A stretch of DNA of 64,000 nt from Pseudomonas sp. FP2335 (GCF_030687535.1 NZ_CP117437.1:761001-825000); one strand, 5' to 3'; shown: positions 43,637 through 52,919, numbered from the stretch's first letter. Notes: generated by a model not told the origin, from the sequence alone. Made by a program: numbers and translations.

Positions 43637-45834
43637 GGGCGGTGATCCTCCAGGTCCTTGGGTTTCCAGGTTTTCAGCAGCAGGGCATTACTGACCACGC
43701 TGACGCTCGACAGCGCCATCGCCGCACCGGCCAACACCGGGTTGAGCAGGCCGAATGCTGCCAGTGGAATGCCGATCAAGTTATACACAAAGGCCCAGAA
43801 CAGGTTCTGGCGGATTTTTGCGTAGGTCTTGCGGCTGATCTCCAGCGCGGCCGGCACCAGGCGTGGATCGCCGCGCATCAAGGTGATGCCGGCCGCGTGC
43901 ATGGCCACGTCGGTGCCGCCCCCCATAGCAATGCCGATATCGGCGGCGGCGAGGGCCGGGGCGTCGTTGATGCCGTCGCCGACCATGGCCACCACGCCGG
44001 TTTTTTTCAGTTCGGTGACGGTGGCGGCTTTGTCGGCGGGCAGCACCTCGGCGTGCACGTCGTCGATGCCCAGCGCCTCGGCCACCACGCGCGCACTGCC
44101 GCGGTTGTCGCCGGTGAGCAGGTGACTGCTGATGTGTTGCGCCTTGAGTTGGTTGACTGCTTCCAGTGCGCCGGGCTTGAGCGTGTCGCCAAAGGCGAAC
44201 AGCCCCAGCACACGCGGTTGCGCGCCTTGCTCGATAAGCCAGGACAGGGTGCGGCCTTCGGCCTCCCAGACCTTGGCGGACTCGGCCAGGTCACCGGCGT
44301 TCAAGCCGCTTTCTTCGAGCAGGCGGCGGTTGCCCAGGGCCAACTGCCGACCATCGAGAGTACCGGCGATGCCGCGCCCGGTCAGGGATTGGCTGGCGCT
44401 CACGTCGGCCACCACCAGGCCTTGTTCGTTGCAGGCGTCCAGCACGGCCTTGGCCAGCGGGTGTTCGCTGCCACGTTGCAGCGCCCCGGCCTGTTGCAGC
44501 AGCAGGGCTTCGTTGCCATCCACGGCGCTCAGATGAGCGATTTTTGGCGTGCCGGAGGTGAGGGTGCCGGTCTTGTCGAAGACCACGGCGCTGACTGCAT
44601 GGGCGCGCTCCAGGGCTTCGGCGTCTTTGATCAGGATGCCATGGCGCGCAGCCACGCCGGTGCCGGCCATGATTGCGGTAGGTGTAGCCAGGCCCAGGGC
44701 GCACGGGCAGGCAATCACCAGCACGGCGACCGCGTTGATGATCGCGGTTTCCAGTGATGCGCCGTACAGCCACCAGCCCACCAACGTGACCAACGCCAGC
44801 ACCAGCACGGCGGGCACGAACACTTGGCTGACTTTATCCACCAGTTTCTGGATCGGCGCCTTGGCGGCCTGGGCGTCTTCCACCAGGCGGATGATCCGCG
44901 CCAGCACGCTTTCGGCGCCCAGGGCGGTGGTGCGCACCAGCAGGCGGCCTTCGCCGTTGATGGCGCCGCCGGTAACGCTGTCCCCTGGCTGCTTCGGCAC
45001 CGGCAGGCTTTCGCCGCTGATCAGCGCTTCGTCGGCGTGGCTCTGGCCTTCCACCACTTCACCGTCCACCGGGAAGCGTTCGCCGGGCTTGACCAGCACC
45101 AGGTCATTGAGCGCCAGCGCGTTGATGGCGACGTCTTCTTCACGCCCGCCATTGACCCGAATCGCCCGCTCCGGGCGCAAGGCTTCGAGGGCGCGGATGG
45201 CGCTGGCGGTCTGACGCTTGGCGCGGCTTTCGAGGTATTTGCCCAGCAGCACCAGGGCGATCACCACCGCCGAGGCTTCGAAATACAGGTGCGGCGCCAT
45301 GCCGGGGTGGGCGCCGAGCCATTCATAGATGCTCAGGCCGTAACCGGCGCTGGTGCCGATGGCCACGAGCAAATCCATATTGCCAGCACCGGCGCGCACG
45401 GCTTTCCACGCGGCGATATAGAAGCGTGCGCCAAAGATGAATTGCACCGGGGTGGCCAGGGCGAACTGCACCCAGGCGGGCAGCATCCAGTGCAGGCCGA
45501 AGGGTTCCACCAGCATCGGCAGCACCAGCGGCAGCGCCAGGGCAATCGCCAGCAGCAGCGACAGGCGTTCGCGCTGCAGGCGCTGGGCCTGATCGACTTC
45601 GGTAGCGGTTTCACTCTGCGGCAGGGTGGCGGTGTAGCCGGCCTTGTCGACGGCGGCAATCAACACACCGGGGTCCATCTGGCCCGCCACTTCGACGTGG
45701 GCACGCTCGTTGGCCAGGTTGACGCTGACGCTTTGCACCCCCGGCACCTTGCCCAGCGCGCGCTCGACGCGGCCGGCACAGCTGGCGCAGGTCATGCCGC
45801 TGATCGGCAGGTCAAAGGTGGTGGTTCCATTCAT
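43633..45834 (-). CDS. copA: Cu(I)-exporting P1B-type ATPase
   Basis: CopA pumps Cu(I) from the cytoplasm to the periplasm with ATP. The 733-residue protein has one N-terminal HMA domain with GMTCASC (Cys16, Cys19), eight membrane helices, the CPC motif (IACPCALG, near residue 377), the phosphorylation motif DKTGTLTSG and the hinge motif [10 protein letters not shown]. The HP and MxxS-type motifs are also seen ([16 protein letters not shown]). The gene has its own CueR-type promoter at 45864-45896 and precedes cueR. It has one HMA domain instead of the two of E. coli CopA. Confidence 0.95.
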   Translation of the reverse strand: MNGTTTFDLPISGMTCASCAGRVERALGKVPGVQSVSVNLANERAHVEVAGQMDPGVLIAAVDKAGYTATLPQSETATEVDQAQRLQRERLSLLLAIALALPLVLPMLVEPFGLHWMLPAWVQFALATPVQFIFGARFYIAAWKAVRAGAGNMDLLVAIGTSAGYGLSIYEWLGAHPGMAPHLYFEASAVVIALVLLGKYLESRAKRQTASAIRALEALRPERAIRVNGGREEDVAINALALNDLVLVKPGERFPVDGEVVEGQSHADEALISGESLPVPKQPGDSVTGGAINGEGRLLVRTTALGAESVLARIIRLVEDAQAAKAPIQKLVDKVSQVFVPAVLVLALVTLVGWWLYGASLETAIINAVAVLVIACPCALGLATPTAIMAGTGVAARHGILIKDAEALERAHAVSAVVFDKTGTLTSGTPKIAHLSAVDGNEALLLQQAGALQRGSEHPLAKAVLDACNEQGLVVADVSASQSLTGRGIAGTLDGRQLALGNRRLLEESGLNAGDLAESAKVWEAEGRTLSWLIEQGAQPRVLGLFAFGDTLKPGALEAVNQLKAQHISSHLLTGDNRGSARVVAEALGIDDVHAEVLPADKAATVTELKKTGVVAMVGDGINDAPALAAADIGIAMGGGTDVAMHAAGITLMRGDPRLVPAALEISRKTYAKIRQNLFWAFVYNLIGIPLAAFGLLNPVLAGAAMALSSVSVVSNALLLKTWKPKDLEDHRP

Positions 45835-45863
45835 GGGGCAGTCCTCCAGGAGAAGTGGCCCCT

Positions 45864-45896
45864 AGCATCAACCTTGACCTGTGGGGAAGGTCAAGG
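45864..45896 (-). promoter_or_regulatory. CueR-type promoter of copA
   Basis: On the minus strand a -35 box TTGACC (45894-45889) is followed after 19 bases by GATGCT (45869-45864). The dyad CCTTGACCT / AGGTCAAGG (45872-45896) fills the spacer region, as expected for a MerR-family activator. The site begins only four bases from the stop codon of the upstream gene. Confidence 0.85.
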
Positions 45897-45900
45897 CCGT

Positions 45901-46281
45901 TTAATAGTCCAGCGCAGCGGCTTTGAGATACATGCCGTCCGGACCCTGGGCAATGCGCAGTTTGCGCACGTCGCCAACCTTCAAAGTGATGTTCTGTGCT
46001 GGCGGCGCGAGCAGGCCCGGCTGGCAGCCCGGTGCCTGGCCCGGCAGCAACTTGAGGCGCAACGACAGGTTGCCCGCCGGCAGGTTGAACGAGGTGGACT
46101 GTTCCTGGAACAGCCGCCCTGCCAGCTGATCATTCAGGTACAGGCCGATCTCGCAGTTGGTCGACACTTCCAGGCGTTCCCGGGAAATGATCAACACCGC
46201 ATAGTCTTCTGCGGCACTGGCCAGCGGCGCAGCGGCAGACAAGCTCATCAGGCCGGCAAGGGCAAAAAACGACCAGCGCAT
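45901..46281 (-). CDS. Periplasmic protein of unknown function in the copper cluster
   Basis: The 126-residue protein has a signal peptide (cleavage near ASA-AEDYA) and a small domain, probably all beta, with two cysteines (TNCEIGLYL and APGCQPG) that could form a disulfide. The pattern YLNDQLAGRLFQEQSTSFNLPAGNLSLRLKLLPG resembles small beta-sandwich domains that answer to steady-state lipids or ligands, but no family was recognised. It sits between copZ (divergent) and copA (same strand, 66 bases downstream). Read-through into copA is possible. The ATG at 46281 is used. A copper role is suggested only by position; there are few Met or His residues. Confidence 0.75.
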   Translation of the reverse strand: MRWSFFALAGLMSLSAAAPLASAAEDYAVLIISRERLEVSTNCEIGLYLNDQLAGRLFQEQSTSFNLPAGNLSLRLKLLPGQAPGCQPGLLAPPAQNITLKVGDVRKLRIAQGPDGMYLKAAALDY

Positions 46282-46368
46282 GGCGAATGCTCCGTGGGTT
46301 GAATCAAAGATGGGTGAAGCTTGGCCGACAGCGCGGGCGAATACCAGCCCGGCGGATATTTTCTGAGC

Positions 46369-46399
46369 TTGACCTTGCCATGATGGCAAGGTCGAGACT
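46369..46399 (+). promoter_or_regulatory. CueR-type promoter of copZ
   Basis: A -35 box TTGACC (46369-46374) and a -10-like GAGACT (46394-46399) are 19 bases apart. Between them lies the dyad ACCTTGCCA-TGA-TGGCAAGGT (46372-46392). The site is 29 bases before the copZ ATG. Confidence 0.87.
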
Positions 46400-46428
46400 G
46401 CCTCTACCCTCAATACAGGAGTCATGTC

Positions 46429-46620
46429 ATGCAAGTATTCAGCGTTGAAGGAATGACCTGCGGCCATTGCGTCAAATCGGTGACCCAGGCAGTGCACAAC
46501 CAGGACCCGAGCGCCGAAGTGAAGGTGGACCTCGCCGCGAAGCAAGTCAGCGTGCAAAGCCAACTGAGCGCGCAGCAGATCGCCGATGCGATTCGGGAAG
46601 AAGGCTACAGCGTCGTCTGA
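46429..46620 (+). CDS. copZ: CopZ-type copper chaperone
   Basis: The 63-residue protein is a single HMA domain with GMTCGHC (residues 8-14) and the C-terminal IREEGYSVV. It binds Cu(I) in the cytoplasm and hands it to CopA. It is preceded by an AGGAG ribosome binding site and by a CueR promoter, and is divergent from the periplasmic unknown. The next gene on the same strand is the Bcr/CflA transporter, 85 bases downstream after a separate palindrome. Confidence 0.95.
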   Translation: MQVFSVEGMTCGHCVKSVTQAVHNQDPSAEVKVDLAAKQVSVQSQLSAQQIADAIREEGYSVV

Positions 46621-46629
46621 TTTTTAATA

Positions 46630-46643
46630 GTTAGCGAGCTAAC
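46630..46643. promoter_or_regulatory. Palindrome upstream of the Bcr/CflA transporter gene
   Basis: GTTAG-CGAG-CTAAC is a perfect 5-4-5 inverted repeat in the 85-base gap between copZ and the transporter. It has the size of a MarR- or TetR-type half-site pair; no regulator is adjacent. Confidence 0.4.
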
Positions 46644-46705
46644 GTAATGTTCAAGGCACCCAAGCGCGGCTAGACTGTCGAGCTGCCGACTCACTTGGGT
46701 GTCTG

Positions 46706-47899
46706 ATGAACCTGCGCATAATTCTGATTCTGGGCGCCTTGAGCGCCTTCGCACCATTGGCGATCGACTTTTACCTGCCGGGCTTCCCCGCCATGGCTAT
46801 CGCGTTCGGCACTGACGAAAAACATATCCAGACCACCCTGGCGGTGTATTTCACCGGCCTGGCCATCGGCCAATTGATCTACGGCCCGCTGGCCGATCGC
46901 TTTGGCCGGCGCGTGCCGCTGCTCAGCGGTGTGACCCTGTTTACCCTCGCGTCCTTTGCCTGTGCCTATGCGCCGTCGTTGGAATGGCTGATCGCCGCAC
47001 GTTTCGTCCAGGCCCTGGGCGGTTGTGCGGGCATGGTGATTTCCCGCGCCGTGGTCAGCGACAAATGTGATGCGGTGGGGTCGGCCAAGGTGTTTTCCCA
47101 ACTGATGCTGGTCACGGGGTTGGCGCCGATCCTCGCACCGTTGGCGGGTGGGGTGATGGTCGGGTTGTGGGGCTGGCAGTCGATCTTCCTCGCGCTGACC
47201 GCGTTCAGTGTATTGGCGGCGATTGCGGTGGCCGTCGGCCTGCCGGAAACCTTCCCGGCCCATCAGCCGCGCCAGCCATTGTCCGGCTCGCTGCGGCGCT
47301 ACCTGTCGTTGCTGTCGGACCGGGTCTACCTCGGCTACGCCCTCACTGGCGGTATTGCGATTGGCGGGATGTTTGCCTACATCGCCGGTTCACCTTTCGT
47401 ATTCATCAAACTGTATGGCGTGCCTGCCGAGCATTACGGCTGGGTATTCGGTTCCAACGCGGCCGGTTTCATCCTGATCGCCCAAGTGAACGCGCGCTTG
47501 CTGGCCAAGCGCGGCCCGGCGTTCTTGCTGTCGCGCAGCGTGTGGGTGTACCTGGCGGCGGCGTTGTCATTGCTGGCGATCAGCGCTTTGCACACCGATG
47601 CCCTGTGGCCGCTGCTGGTGCCGCTGTTTATCTGCATCGCCAGCCTGGGCTGCATTTTGCCCAACACCTCGGCCTGCGCCATGAGCGGGCAAGGAGCGCG
47701 GGCGGGCAGTGCGTCGGCGCTGCTCGGTTGCATTCAGTTTGGTGTGGCAGCGGGGGCGGCGTCGTTGGTCGGCCTGTTGCACGATGGCACGGCGCTGCCG
47801 ATGGCCATGGTCATCAGCCTGTGCGGTGTGTTGGCGGTGACGGTGGCCGTGTCGACCCAGCGCTTGCAGCGGGCTCGGGCCGCGCAAGCGCAGGTCTGA
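46706..47899 (+). CDS. Bcr/CflA family drug-resistance MFS transporter
   Basis: The 397-residue protein has twelve membrane helices. It matches the Bcr/CflA subfamily in the start LGALSAFAPLAIDFYLPGFPAM, motif A (YGPLADRFGRR) and RFVQALGGCAGMVISRAVVSD. Such proteins export sulfonamide, bicyclomycin or other small molecules with protons. The ATG at 46706 follows no strong ribosome binding site (GGGTGTCTG). It could be cotranscribed with copZ, but the palindrome between them suggests its own control. Nothing links it to copper. Confidence 0.88.
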   Translation: MNLRIILILGALSAFAPLAIDFYLPGFPAMAIAFGTDEKHIQTTLAVYFTGLAIGQLIYGPLADRFGRRVPLLSGVTLFTLASFACAYAPSLEWLIAARFVQALGGCAGMVISRAVVSDKCDAVGSAKVFSQLMLVTGLAPILAPLAGGVMVGLWGWQSIFLALTAFSVLAAIAVAVGLPETFPAHQPRQPLSGSLRRYLSLLSDRVYLGYALTGGIAIGGMFAYIAGSPFVFIKLYGVPAEHYGWVFGSNAAGFILIAQVNARLLAKRGPAFLLSRSVWVYLAAALSLLAISALHTDALWPLLVPLFICIASLGCILPNTSACAMSGQGARAGSASALLGCIQFGVAAGAASLVGLLHDGTALPMAMVISLCGVLAVTVAVSTQRLQRARAAQAQV

Positions 47900-47907
47900 G
47901 GTGGCGG

Positions 47908-48081
47908 TCAGCCAGCGGCGGAGTGTTGCTGGTTGACGGGAAGACGGTGAGGGGCCTGGATTCGGGCTTGCAGGGTATCGGCAAAGGCGCGGGCCTCGGC
48001 TTCACTGTGGAAGATGATGGCCTTCTGGTCCAGGCGCACTTCCCACTGGGATTTTGCTAACGCTTTTATCAGGATCTTCAT
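47908..48081 (-). CDS. Small conserved-looking protein of unknown function
   Basis: The 57-residue protein (MKILIKALAKSQWEVRLDQKAIIFHSEAEARAFADTLQARI...) has a strong GAGGAAG ribosome binding site and a compact pattern of a beta-strand, W-E-V-R, then a helix with F-x-S-x-x-E-A-x-x-F-A, like short DUF2188-type domains. An upstream in-frame ATG at 48156 would add 25 residues and is less well supported. It ends nine bases from the stop of the convergent MFS gene. Function unknown. Confidence 0.65.
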   Translation of the reverse strand: MKILIKALAKSQWEVRLDQKAIIFHSEAEARAFADTLQARIQAPHRLPVNQQHSAAG

Positions 48082-48226
48082 TACTGACTTCCTCGCGTAA
48101 AAGAATCGTGGCAAAGGCGGCCAATATAAACCCGTATACCCGCGCAAATATGACAAAGATCAACTCTCTGACTAATGGTGTCGTCCATCACTCACATGAA
48201 TAACGGACGACGCCTACAGACCCTTT

Positions 48227-49240
48227 TCAGAATCCTTCCAGCACGATCTTGCCCTTGGCCGTGCCGCTTTCCAGCAGGGCATGGGCGCGGCGCAGGTTCG
48301 CCGCATTGATCACGCCGAAGTGTTCGCCCACCGTGGTTTGCAGGGTGCCAGCGTCGATCAGCTCGGCGACGCGGTTGAGCAGGTGGTGCTGCTCGATCAT
48401 GTCTGCCGTCTCGAACATCGAACGCGTGTACATGAACTCCCAATGCAGCGACAGGCTCTTGCGCTTGAGCTTGCTGACGTCCAGCGCCTTCGGGTCGTCG
48501 ATCAACGCCAGCTTGCCTTGGGGTTGCAGGGCTTCGACCAGTTGATCGAGGTGTTGGTCGGTTTGCGTCAGGCTGGCGACGTGGGTGACCTGGCCGACAC
48601 CGGCGCGTTTGAGTTCTTCGCTCAGCGGTTGGCTGTGGTCGATCACCAGGTCTGCGCCCAGTGCCTTGGCCCAGGCCTGGGTTTGCGGGCGCGAGGCGCT
48701 GCCGATCACCTTCAGCGCGGTGAGTTGGCTGGCCAGTTGGGTCAGGATCGACCCCACGCCACCGGCGGCACCGACGATCAGCAGGCTCTGGCCCCTGTCT
48801 TCTTTGCCCTCTGATACTTGCAGGCGCTCGAAGAGCAATTCCCAGGCGGTGATCGCCGTCAGCGGCAGCGCGGCGGCTTCGGCAAAACCCAGGCTCTTGG
48901 GCATGTGGCCAACGATGCGTTCGTCCACGGTGTGCAGTTCGCTGTTGCCGCCGGGGCGTACCAGGGAGCCGGCGTAGAACACCTTGTCGCCGGCCTTGAA
49001 CAGCGTCACGTCGCTGCCGACCGCCTTGACCACCCCGGCGACGTCCCAGCCCAGCACCTTGGCGGCGCCGTTTTCCGGGGCGACGTTCTGGCGCACTTTG
49101 GTGTCCACCGGGTTGACCGAGATGGCTTTGACTTCCACCAGCAGGTCACGCGGGCCGGCGACCGGCGCTGGCAGTTCGATGTCTTGCAGGGATTGGGGAT
49201 CGTTGATCGGCAGCGAGTTGTAGTACGCGATGGCTTTCAT
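48227..49240 (-). CDS. Zinc-free quinone oxidoreductase-like alcohol dehydrogenase family protein
   Basis: The 337-residue protein belongs to the MDR superfamily, in the subgroup often labelled zinc-binding alcohol dehydrogenase family 1. It has the N-terminal GroES-like domain (ELPAPVAGPRDLLVEVKAISVNPVDTKVR) and the Rossmann motif VGAAGGVGSILTQLA that binds NADPH. The cysteine and histidine ligands of catalytic zinc are absent, so it is probably a quinone/enone reductase. It is divergent from the LysR gene at 49361, which likely regulates it. Confidence 0.87.
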   Translation of the reverse strand: MKAIAYYNSLPINDPQSLQDIELPAPVAGPRDLLVEVKAISVNPVDTKVRQNVAPENGAAKVLGWDVAGVVKAVGSDVTLFKAGDKVFYAGSLVRPGGNSELHTVDERIVGHMPKSLGFAEAAALPLTAITAWELLFERLQVSEGKEDRGQSLLIVGAAGGVGSILTQLASQLTALKVIGSASRPQTQAWAKALGADLVIDHSQPLSEELKRAGVGQVTHVASLTQTDQHLDQLVEALQPQGKLALIDDPKALDVSKLKRKSLSLHWEFMYTRSMFETADMIEQHHLLNRVAELIDAGTLQTTVGEHFGVINAANLRRAHALLESGTAKGKIVLEGF

Positions 49241-49360
49241 GGGGGCTCCGGGAAGTGGGCGAATAAACGGGATGGACAGATGATTGGCTATTTCCCGTAT
49301 AGATAAAAGCGGCTAAAACAGAGGTCTGTTTCAATAAAATTTTGATAATGGATGGGCGGC

Positions 49361-50290
49361 ATGCTGCGTTTTGACGATTTGCAGTTGTTTGTACGTTCGG
49401 CGGATTTGGGCAGCCTGTCGGCGGCAGCGCGGGTGATGGACCTGTCGCCCGCCGTGGCCAGTGCGGCGCTAAAGCGCATCGAACAGCAACTGGGCGCGCG
49501 CTTGCTGGCGCGCTCCACCCGCAGCCTGCGCCTGACGGCTGAAGGTGAGGGGTTCCTGGAATACGCCCGCGCTGCGCTGAGTTCGCTGGACGAGGGGCGG
49601 CGCCTATTGGCCAGTGGCCAGGATCAGGTCAGCGGTGTGCTGCAGTTGTCCGCACCCTCGGACCTGGGGCGCAACCTGTTGCTGCCGTGGTTGGATGACT
49701 TCCAGCGTGAGCATCCGCAACTGACCGTGCGTCTGTTGTTGGGCGACCGGATTGCCGATCTGTTTCGCCAGCCGGTGGACATCGCCCTGCGCTACGGCGA
49801 GCCCGAGGACTCCAGCCTGATCGCATTGCCGGTGGCCCCGGACAATGTGCGCGTGTTGTGCGCGGCGCCCGGCTACCTCGCACGGCACGGCGAACCCCGG
49901 CACCTGGAGCAATTGGCCCAGCACAATTGCCTGCTGTATATGCTCGGCAGCCGCGTGCATGATCGCTGGAGCTTTCACGACGGCAAACGCGAGATCAGCC
50001 TGACGGTGAGTGGCGACCGCTTCAGTGACGATGCCGATGTGGTGCGCCGCTGGGCAGTGGCGGGGGTGGGGATTGCCTACAAGTCCTGGCTGGATGTCAG
50101 CGCTGACGTGCTCGCCGGGCGCTTGCGCGTGATCCTGCCGGAGCTGCGTGGTGAGCGTACGCCGCTGAATCTGCTGTGTGCCCACCGTGCGCAATTGAGC
50201 AAACCGGTCAACCTGCTGCGCGAAATGCTTGTGTCGCGTTGTGCGACTTTGACCGCGCAGTGGCCGGAGCGATTTACCGCTGGGCAGTAG
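49361..50290 (+). CDS. LysR-family transcriptional regulator
   Basis: The 309-residue protein has an N-terminal winged helix-turn-helix (FDDLQLFVRSADLGSLSAAARVMDLSPAVASAALKRIEQQLGARLLARSTRSLRLT) and a substrate-binding domain with the CrgA/DhcR-like form, seen in many regulators next to quinone oxidoreductases. The ATG at 49361 is preferred over 49352 because GGATGGG lies before it at normal distance. It is divergent from the oxidoreductase gene, with the 120-base gap as probable control region. The inducer is unknown. Confidence 0.88.
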   Translation: MLRFDDLQLFVRSADLGSLSAAARVMDLSPAVASAALKRIEQQLGARLLARSTRSLRLTAEGEGFLEYARAALSSLDEGRRLLASGQDQVSGVLQLSAPSDLGRNLLLPWLDDFQREHPQLTVRLLLGDRIADLFRQPVDIALRYGEPEDSSLIALPVAPDNVRVLCAAPGYLARHGEPRHLEQLAQHNCLLYMLGSRVHDRWSFHDGKREISLTVSGDRFSDDADVVRRWAVAGVGIAYKSWLDVSADVLAGRLRVILPELRGERTPLNLLCAHRAQLSKPVNLLREMLVSRCATLTAQWPERFTAGQ

Positions 50291-50424
50291 CCTCCAGCAA
50301 GCGAGGAAATTTCACTCAGATTCTGTCCTTATCCGCGCTGTCGGACGGCGCGGAACGGGTTGCTTGCGCCCCTATACTTTGGCGCCAACCACAGCAGAAA
50401 AATGATTTAACAGGGAGTGAAACC

Positions 50425-51120
50425 ATGGAAGAAGCATCTTGCATCAGTCAAGTTGCCAGCTTGCTCGCCGAGCCCAAGCGCACGGCGATGCTCTGGGCCT
50501 TGATGGACGGCTCGGCCAAGTCGTCGCAGGATCTGGCGGCGCATGCAGGGCTGTCACCGGCCTCGGCCATTGCGCATTTGGCGCGATTGACAGGTGGCGG
50601 CTTGCTGCGGGTCGAGACCCGTCGTGGCCAGCGCTTGTTTCGTGTGGCGGCACCGGATGTCAGTGCGGCCATCGATGCCTTGGCCAGTACCACCATGGCC
50701 AGCGCCGCACGCAGTCGCCCGGGTGCGCCACCGCCGCCGTTGGTGGTGCCATCGCCGCTGCGTCACGCCAGGATGTGCCACGGCCACCTCGGCGGCGAAC
50801 TGGCGGCAGGGTTGTATCAACGGATGTTGGCGGCCGGTTGGATTGCGCGGCATGAGCAGCGTCTGGGCGTGACCCTCAAGGGCGCTCGGCATTTGGCAGA
50901 CCTGGGGATTTTTACCCAGGCGCTGGCATTGCCCGTGGTGTGTGATTGTTTCGACTGGAGCCAGCAGCAACCGCATCTGGGCGGTGCGTTGGGCGCGGGC
51001 TTGCTGCAACTGTTTCTGCAATCGAACTGGGTCAGCCTGATCAAAGACTCACACGCCTTGCAGGTCAACGACAGCGGGCTGGTGGAAATCAATCGTTTGG
51101 CTGCGCCCGAGAATCTCTAA
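50425..51120 (+). CDS. ArsR-like winged-helix regulator
   Basis: The 231-residue protein starts with an ArsR-type winged helix (SQVASLLAEPKRTAMLWALMDGSAKSSQDLAAHAGLSPASAIAHLARLTGGGLLRVETRRGQRLFRVA). A longer C-terminal part contains HARMCHGHLGGELAAGLYQRML and CDCFDWSQQQPHLGGALGAGLL. Proteins of this two-part form occur next to transporters; no ArsR metal box is clear, but Cys/His in ARMCHGH and CDC could bind a ligand. The ATG at 50425 has a good AGGGAG site. A REPIN and the MFS gene follow on the same strand, so the MFS gene is a possible target. Confidence 0.82.
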   Translation: MEEASCISQVASLLAEPKRTAMLWALMDGSAKSSQDLAAHAGLSPASAIAHLARLTGGGLLRVETRRGQRLFRVAAPDVSAAIDALASTTMASAARSRPGAPPPPLVVPSPLRHARMCHGHLGGELAAGLYQRMLAAGWIARHEQRLGVTLKGARHLADLGIFTQALALPVVCDCFDWSQQQPHLGGALGAGLLQLFLQSNWVSLIKDSHALQVNDSGLVEINRLAAPENL

Positions 51121-51138
51121 ACCGTGAACCTCATCCCT

Positions 51139-51270
51139 GTAGTGAGCGGGCTAGCCCCGCGCCGGGTGGCGAAGCCGCCCCAAATCCAGGCGCCGCGGTC
51201 TCACTGATACACGGCGGCGTCCCGTTTGGGGCGGCTTCGCCACCTGGCGCGGGGCGAGCCCGCTCACTAC
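51139..51270. repeat. REPIN of the GTAG class
   Basis: Unlike the other elements, this one starts with GTAG (GTAGTGAGCGGGCTAGCCCC) and ends with the complement CTAC at 51270. The arms are 40-45 bases and nearly perfectly complementary around a ~40-base loop. Within the 321-base gap 51121-51441 it is followed only by the promoter region and the dyad at the MFS start. Confidence 0.88.
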
Positions 51271-51396
51271 AACACGGTTGTCATAGTGTTTGCGGTCGCC
51301 AAAAGTTGTGCAGATACCTATGCCCCGGCAACCTTGGCCACACGGGCGTCGTTCAGAGTTTCAATCAGGTCGCATCCAGCAATAATCTGGAAAAAG

Positions 51397-51444
51397 CATG
51401 CCGCACACTCGCCGAGAGGACTTTTACACTGGGGGTGCGGCATG
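51397..51444 (+). promoter_or_regulatory. Inverted repeat covering the MFS start codon
   Basis: Ten-base arms CATGCCGCAC (51397-51406) and GTGCGGCATG (51435-51444) are separated by 28 bases. The right arm contains the ATG at 51442 and part of the GGGGGTG ribosome binding region, so an mRNA hairpin would cover the start. Confidence 0.6.
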
Positions 51445-52812
51445 GGTATGAGAGGCTACAGCGCAGCGGAACGGTTGGAACGGTTGCCCATCAGCGGCTA
51501 CCACCGAGTCATTTTCATCATCATCGCCCTGGCGTTTTTCTTCGACTCCATGGACCTGGCGATGATGACCTTCCTGTTGGGCTCGATCAAAACCGAGTTC
51601 GGGCTGAGTACGGCCCAGGCCGGATTGCTGGCCAGTTCGAGTTTTTTCGGCATGGTGGTGGGCGCATCGTTGTCCGGGATGCTCGCCGACCGCTTCGGGC
51701 GCAAGCCGGTGTTCCAGTGGAGCATCGTGTTATGGGGCATCGCCAGTTACCTGTGTTCCACCGCGCAGACGGTAGAGACGCTGACGCTGTTTCGCATCTT
51801 GCTGGGCATCGGCATGGGCATGGAGTTTCCCATTGCGCAGTCGATGCTGTCGGAGTTGATTCCAGCCAAGCGGCGCGGGCGTTACATCGCCTTGATGGAT
51901 GGCTTCTGGCCGTTGGGTTTTGTGGCTGCGGGTGTGCTGTCGTACTTCTTGCTGCCGGTGATCGGCTGGCGCGACATTTTCCTGGTGTTGGCGGTGCCGG
52001 CGGTGTTTGTGCTGGCGATCCGGTTTTTTATCCCTGAGTCGCCGCGCTGGCTGGAACAGGCCGGGCGGCATGACGCGGCGGACAAAGTGTTGCAGGGCAT
52101 CGAGCAGAAAGTGCGCAACGCCCTGGGCGGCGCGCAGTTGCCGGAGCCGATTCGCTTGCCACGGGGGGAGAGCACGCCGGGCACATTTTTCTCGGCGTTC
52201 CAGCAACTGTGGTCGGTGCAGTATCGCCAACGCACGATGATGATCTGGAGCGTGTGGTTTTTTGCCCTGCTCGGCTTCTACGGGCTGACGTCGTGGTTGA
52301 GTGCGCTGTTGCAGCAGTCGGGTTTTGCGGTGACGCAGTCGGTGTATTACACGGTGATCATTTCCCTGGGCGGGATTCCCGGTTTCCTGATGGCGGCCTG
52401 GCTGGTGGAGCGCTGGGGACGTAAACCGGTGTGTGTGGTGACGCTGCTCGGTGGCGGGGTGATGGCGTTTGTGTATGGGCAAAGCGCGGTGTTTGGCGGC
52501 AATGTGGGCTTGCTGATCACCTCGGGCTTGTTGATGCAGTTCTTTCTGTTTGGCATGTGGGCGGTGTTGTACACCTATACGCCTGAACTCTATCCCACCT
52601 CGGCGCGTGCGACCGGGTCCGGGTTTGCCTCGGCGATCGGCCGGGTTGGTTCGTTGCTGGGGCCGTTGGTGACCGGGTTGGTATTTCCGATGACCGGGCA
52701 GGGTGGGGTGTTTGCCCTGGGCGCGCTGTGTTTTGCGGTGGCGGCGCTGGTGGTGTGGGTGTTTGGGATGGAGACGAAGGGCAAGACGCTGGAAGAGCTG
52801 AGCGAAATCTGA
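51442..52812 (+). CDS. MFS transporter, metabolite:H+ symporter type (NiaP/AAHS-like)
   Basis: The 456-residue protein has twelve membrane helices with the sugar-porter-like motif A (GMLADRFGRKP), a central loop, and PESPRWLEQAGRHDAA after helix 6. The second motif A-like repeat is LVERWGRKP and the end is METKGKTLEELSEI. The form is that of aromatic acid/nicotinate or SV2-like transporters; the substrate cannot be told. Start at ATG 51442 (or 51448); longer in-frame starts would read through the REPIN and were rejected. An inverted repeat covers the start. Confidence 0.87.
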   Translation: MGMRGYSAAERLERLPISGYHRVIFIIIALAFFFDSMDLAMMTFLLGSIKTEFGLSTAQAGLLASSSFFGMVVGASLSGMLADRFGRKPVFQWSIVLWGIASYLCSTAQTVETLTLFRILLGIGMGMEFPIAQSMLSELIPAKRRGRYIALMDGFWPLGFVAAGVLSYFLLPVIGWRDIFLVLAVPAVFVLAIRFFIPESPRWLEQAGRHDAADKVLQGIEQKVRNALGGAQLPEPIRLPRGESTPGTFFSAFQQLWSVQYRQRTMMIWSVWFFALLGFYGLTSWLSALLQQSGFAVTQSVYYTVIISLGGIPGFLMAAWLVERWGRKPVCVVTLLGGGVMAFVYGQSAVFGGNVGLLITSGLLMQFFLFGMWAVLYTYTPELYPTSARATGSGFASAIGRVGSLLGPLVTGLVFPMTGQGGVFALGALCFAVAALVVWVFGMETKGKTLEELSEI

Positions 52813-52830
52813 TCGACGATACACCTCTAA

Positions 52831-52919
52831 TGTGGGAGCGGGCTTGCTCGCGAAGGCGGTCTTTCAGTCAGTGCTATATGGACTGATCCACCGCTTTCGC
52901 GAGCAAGCCCGCTCCCACA
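52831..52919. repeat. REPIN between convergent genes
   Basis: Inverted REP copies (TGTGGGAGCGGGCTTGCTCG.. and its complement ending CCCACA) separate the MFS gene from the convergent adenine deaminase gene. Confidence 0.9.
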
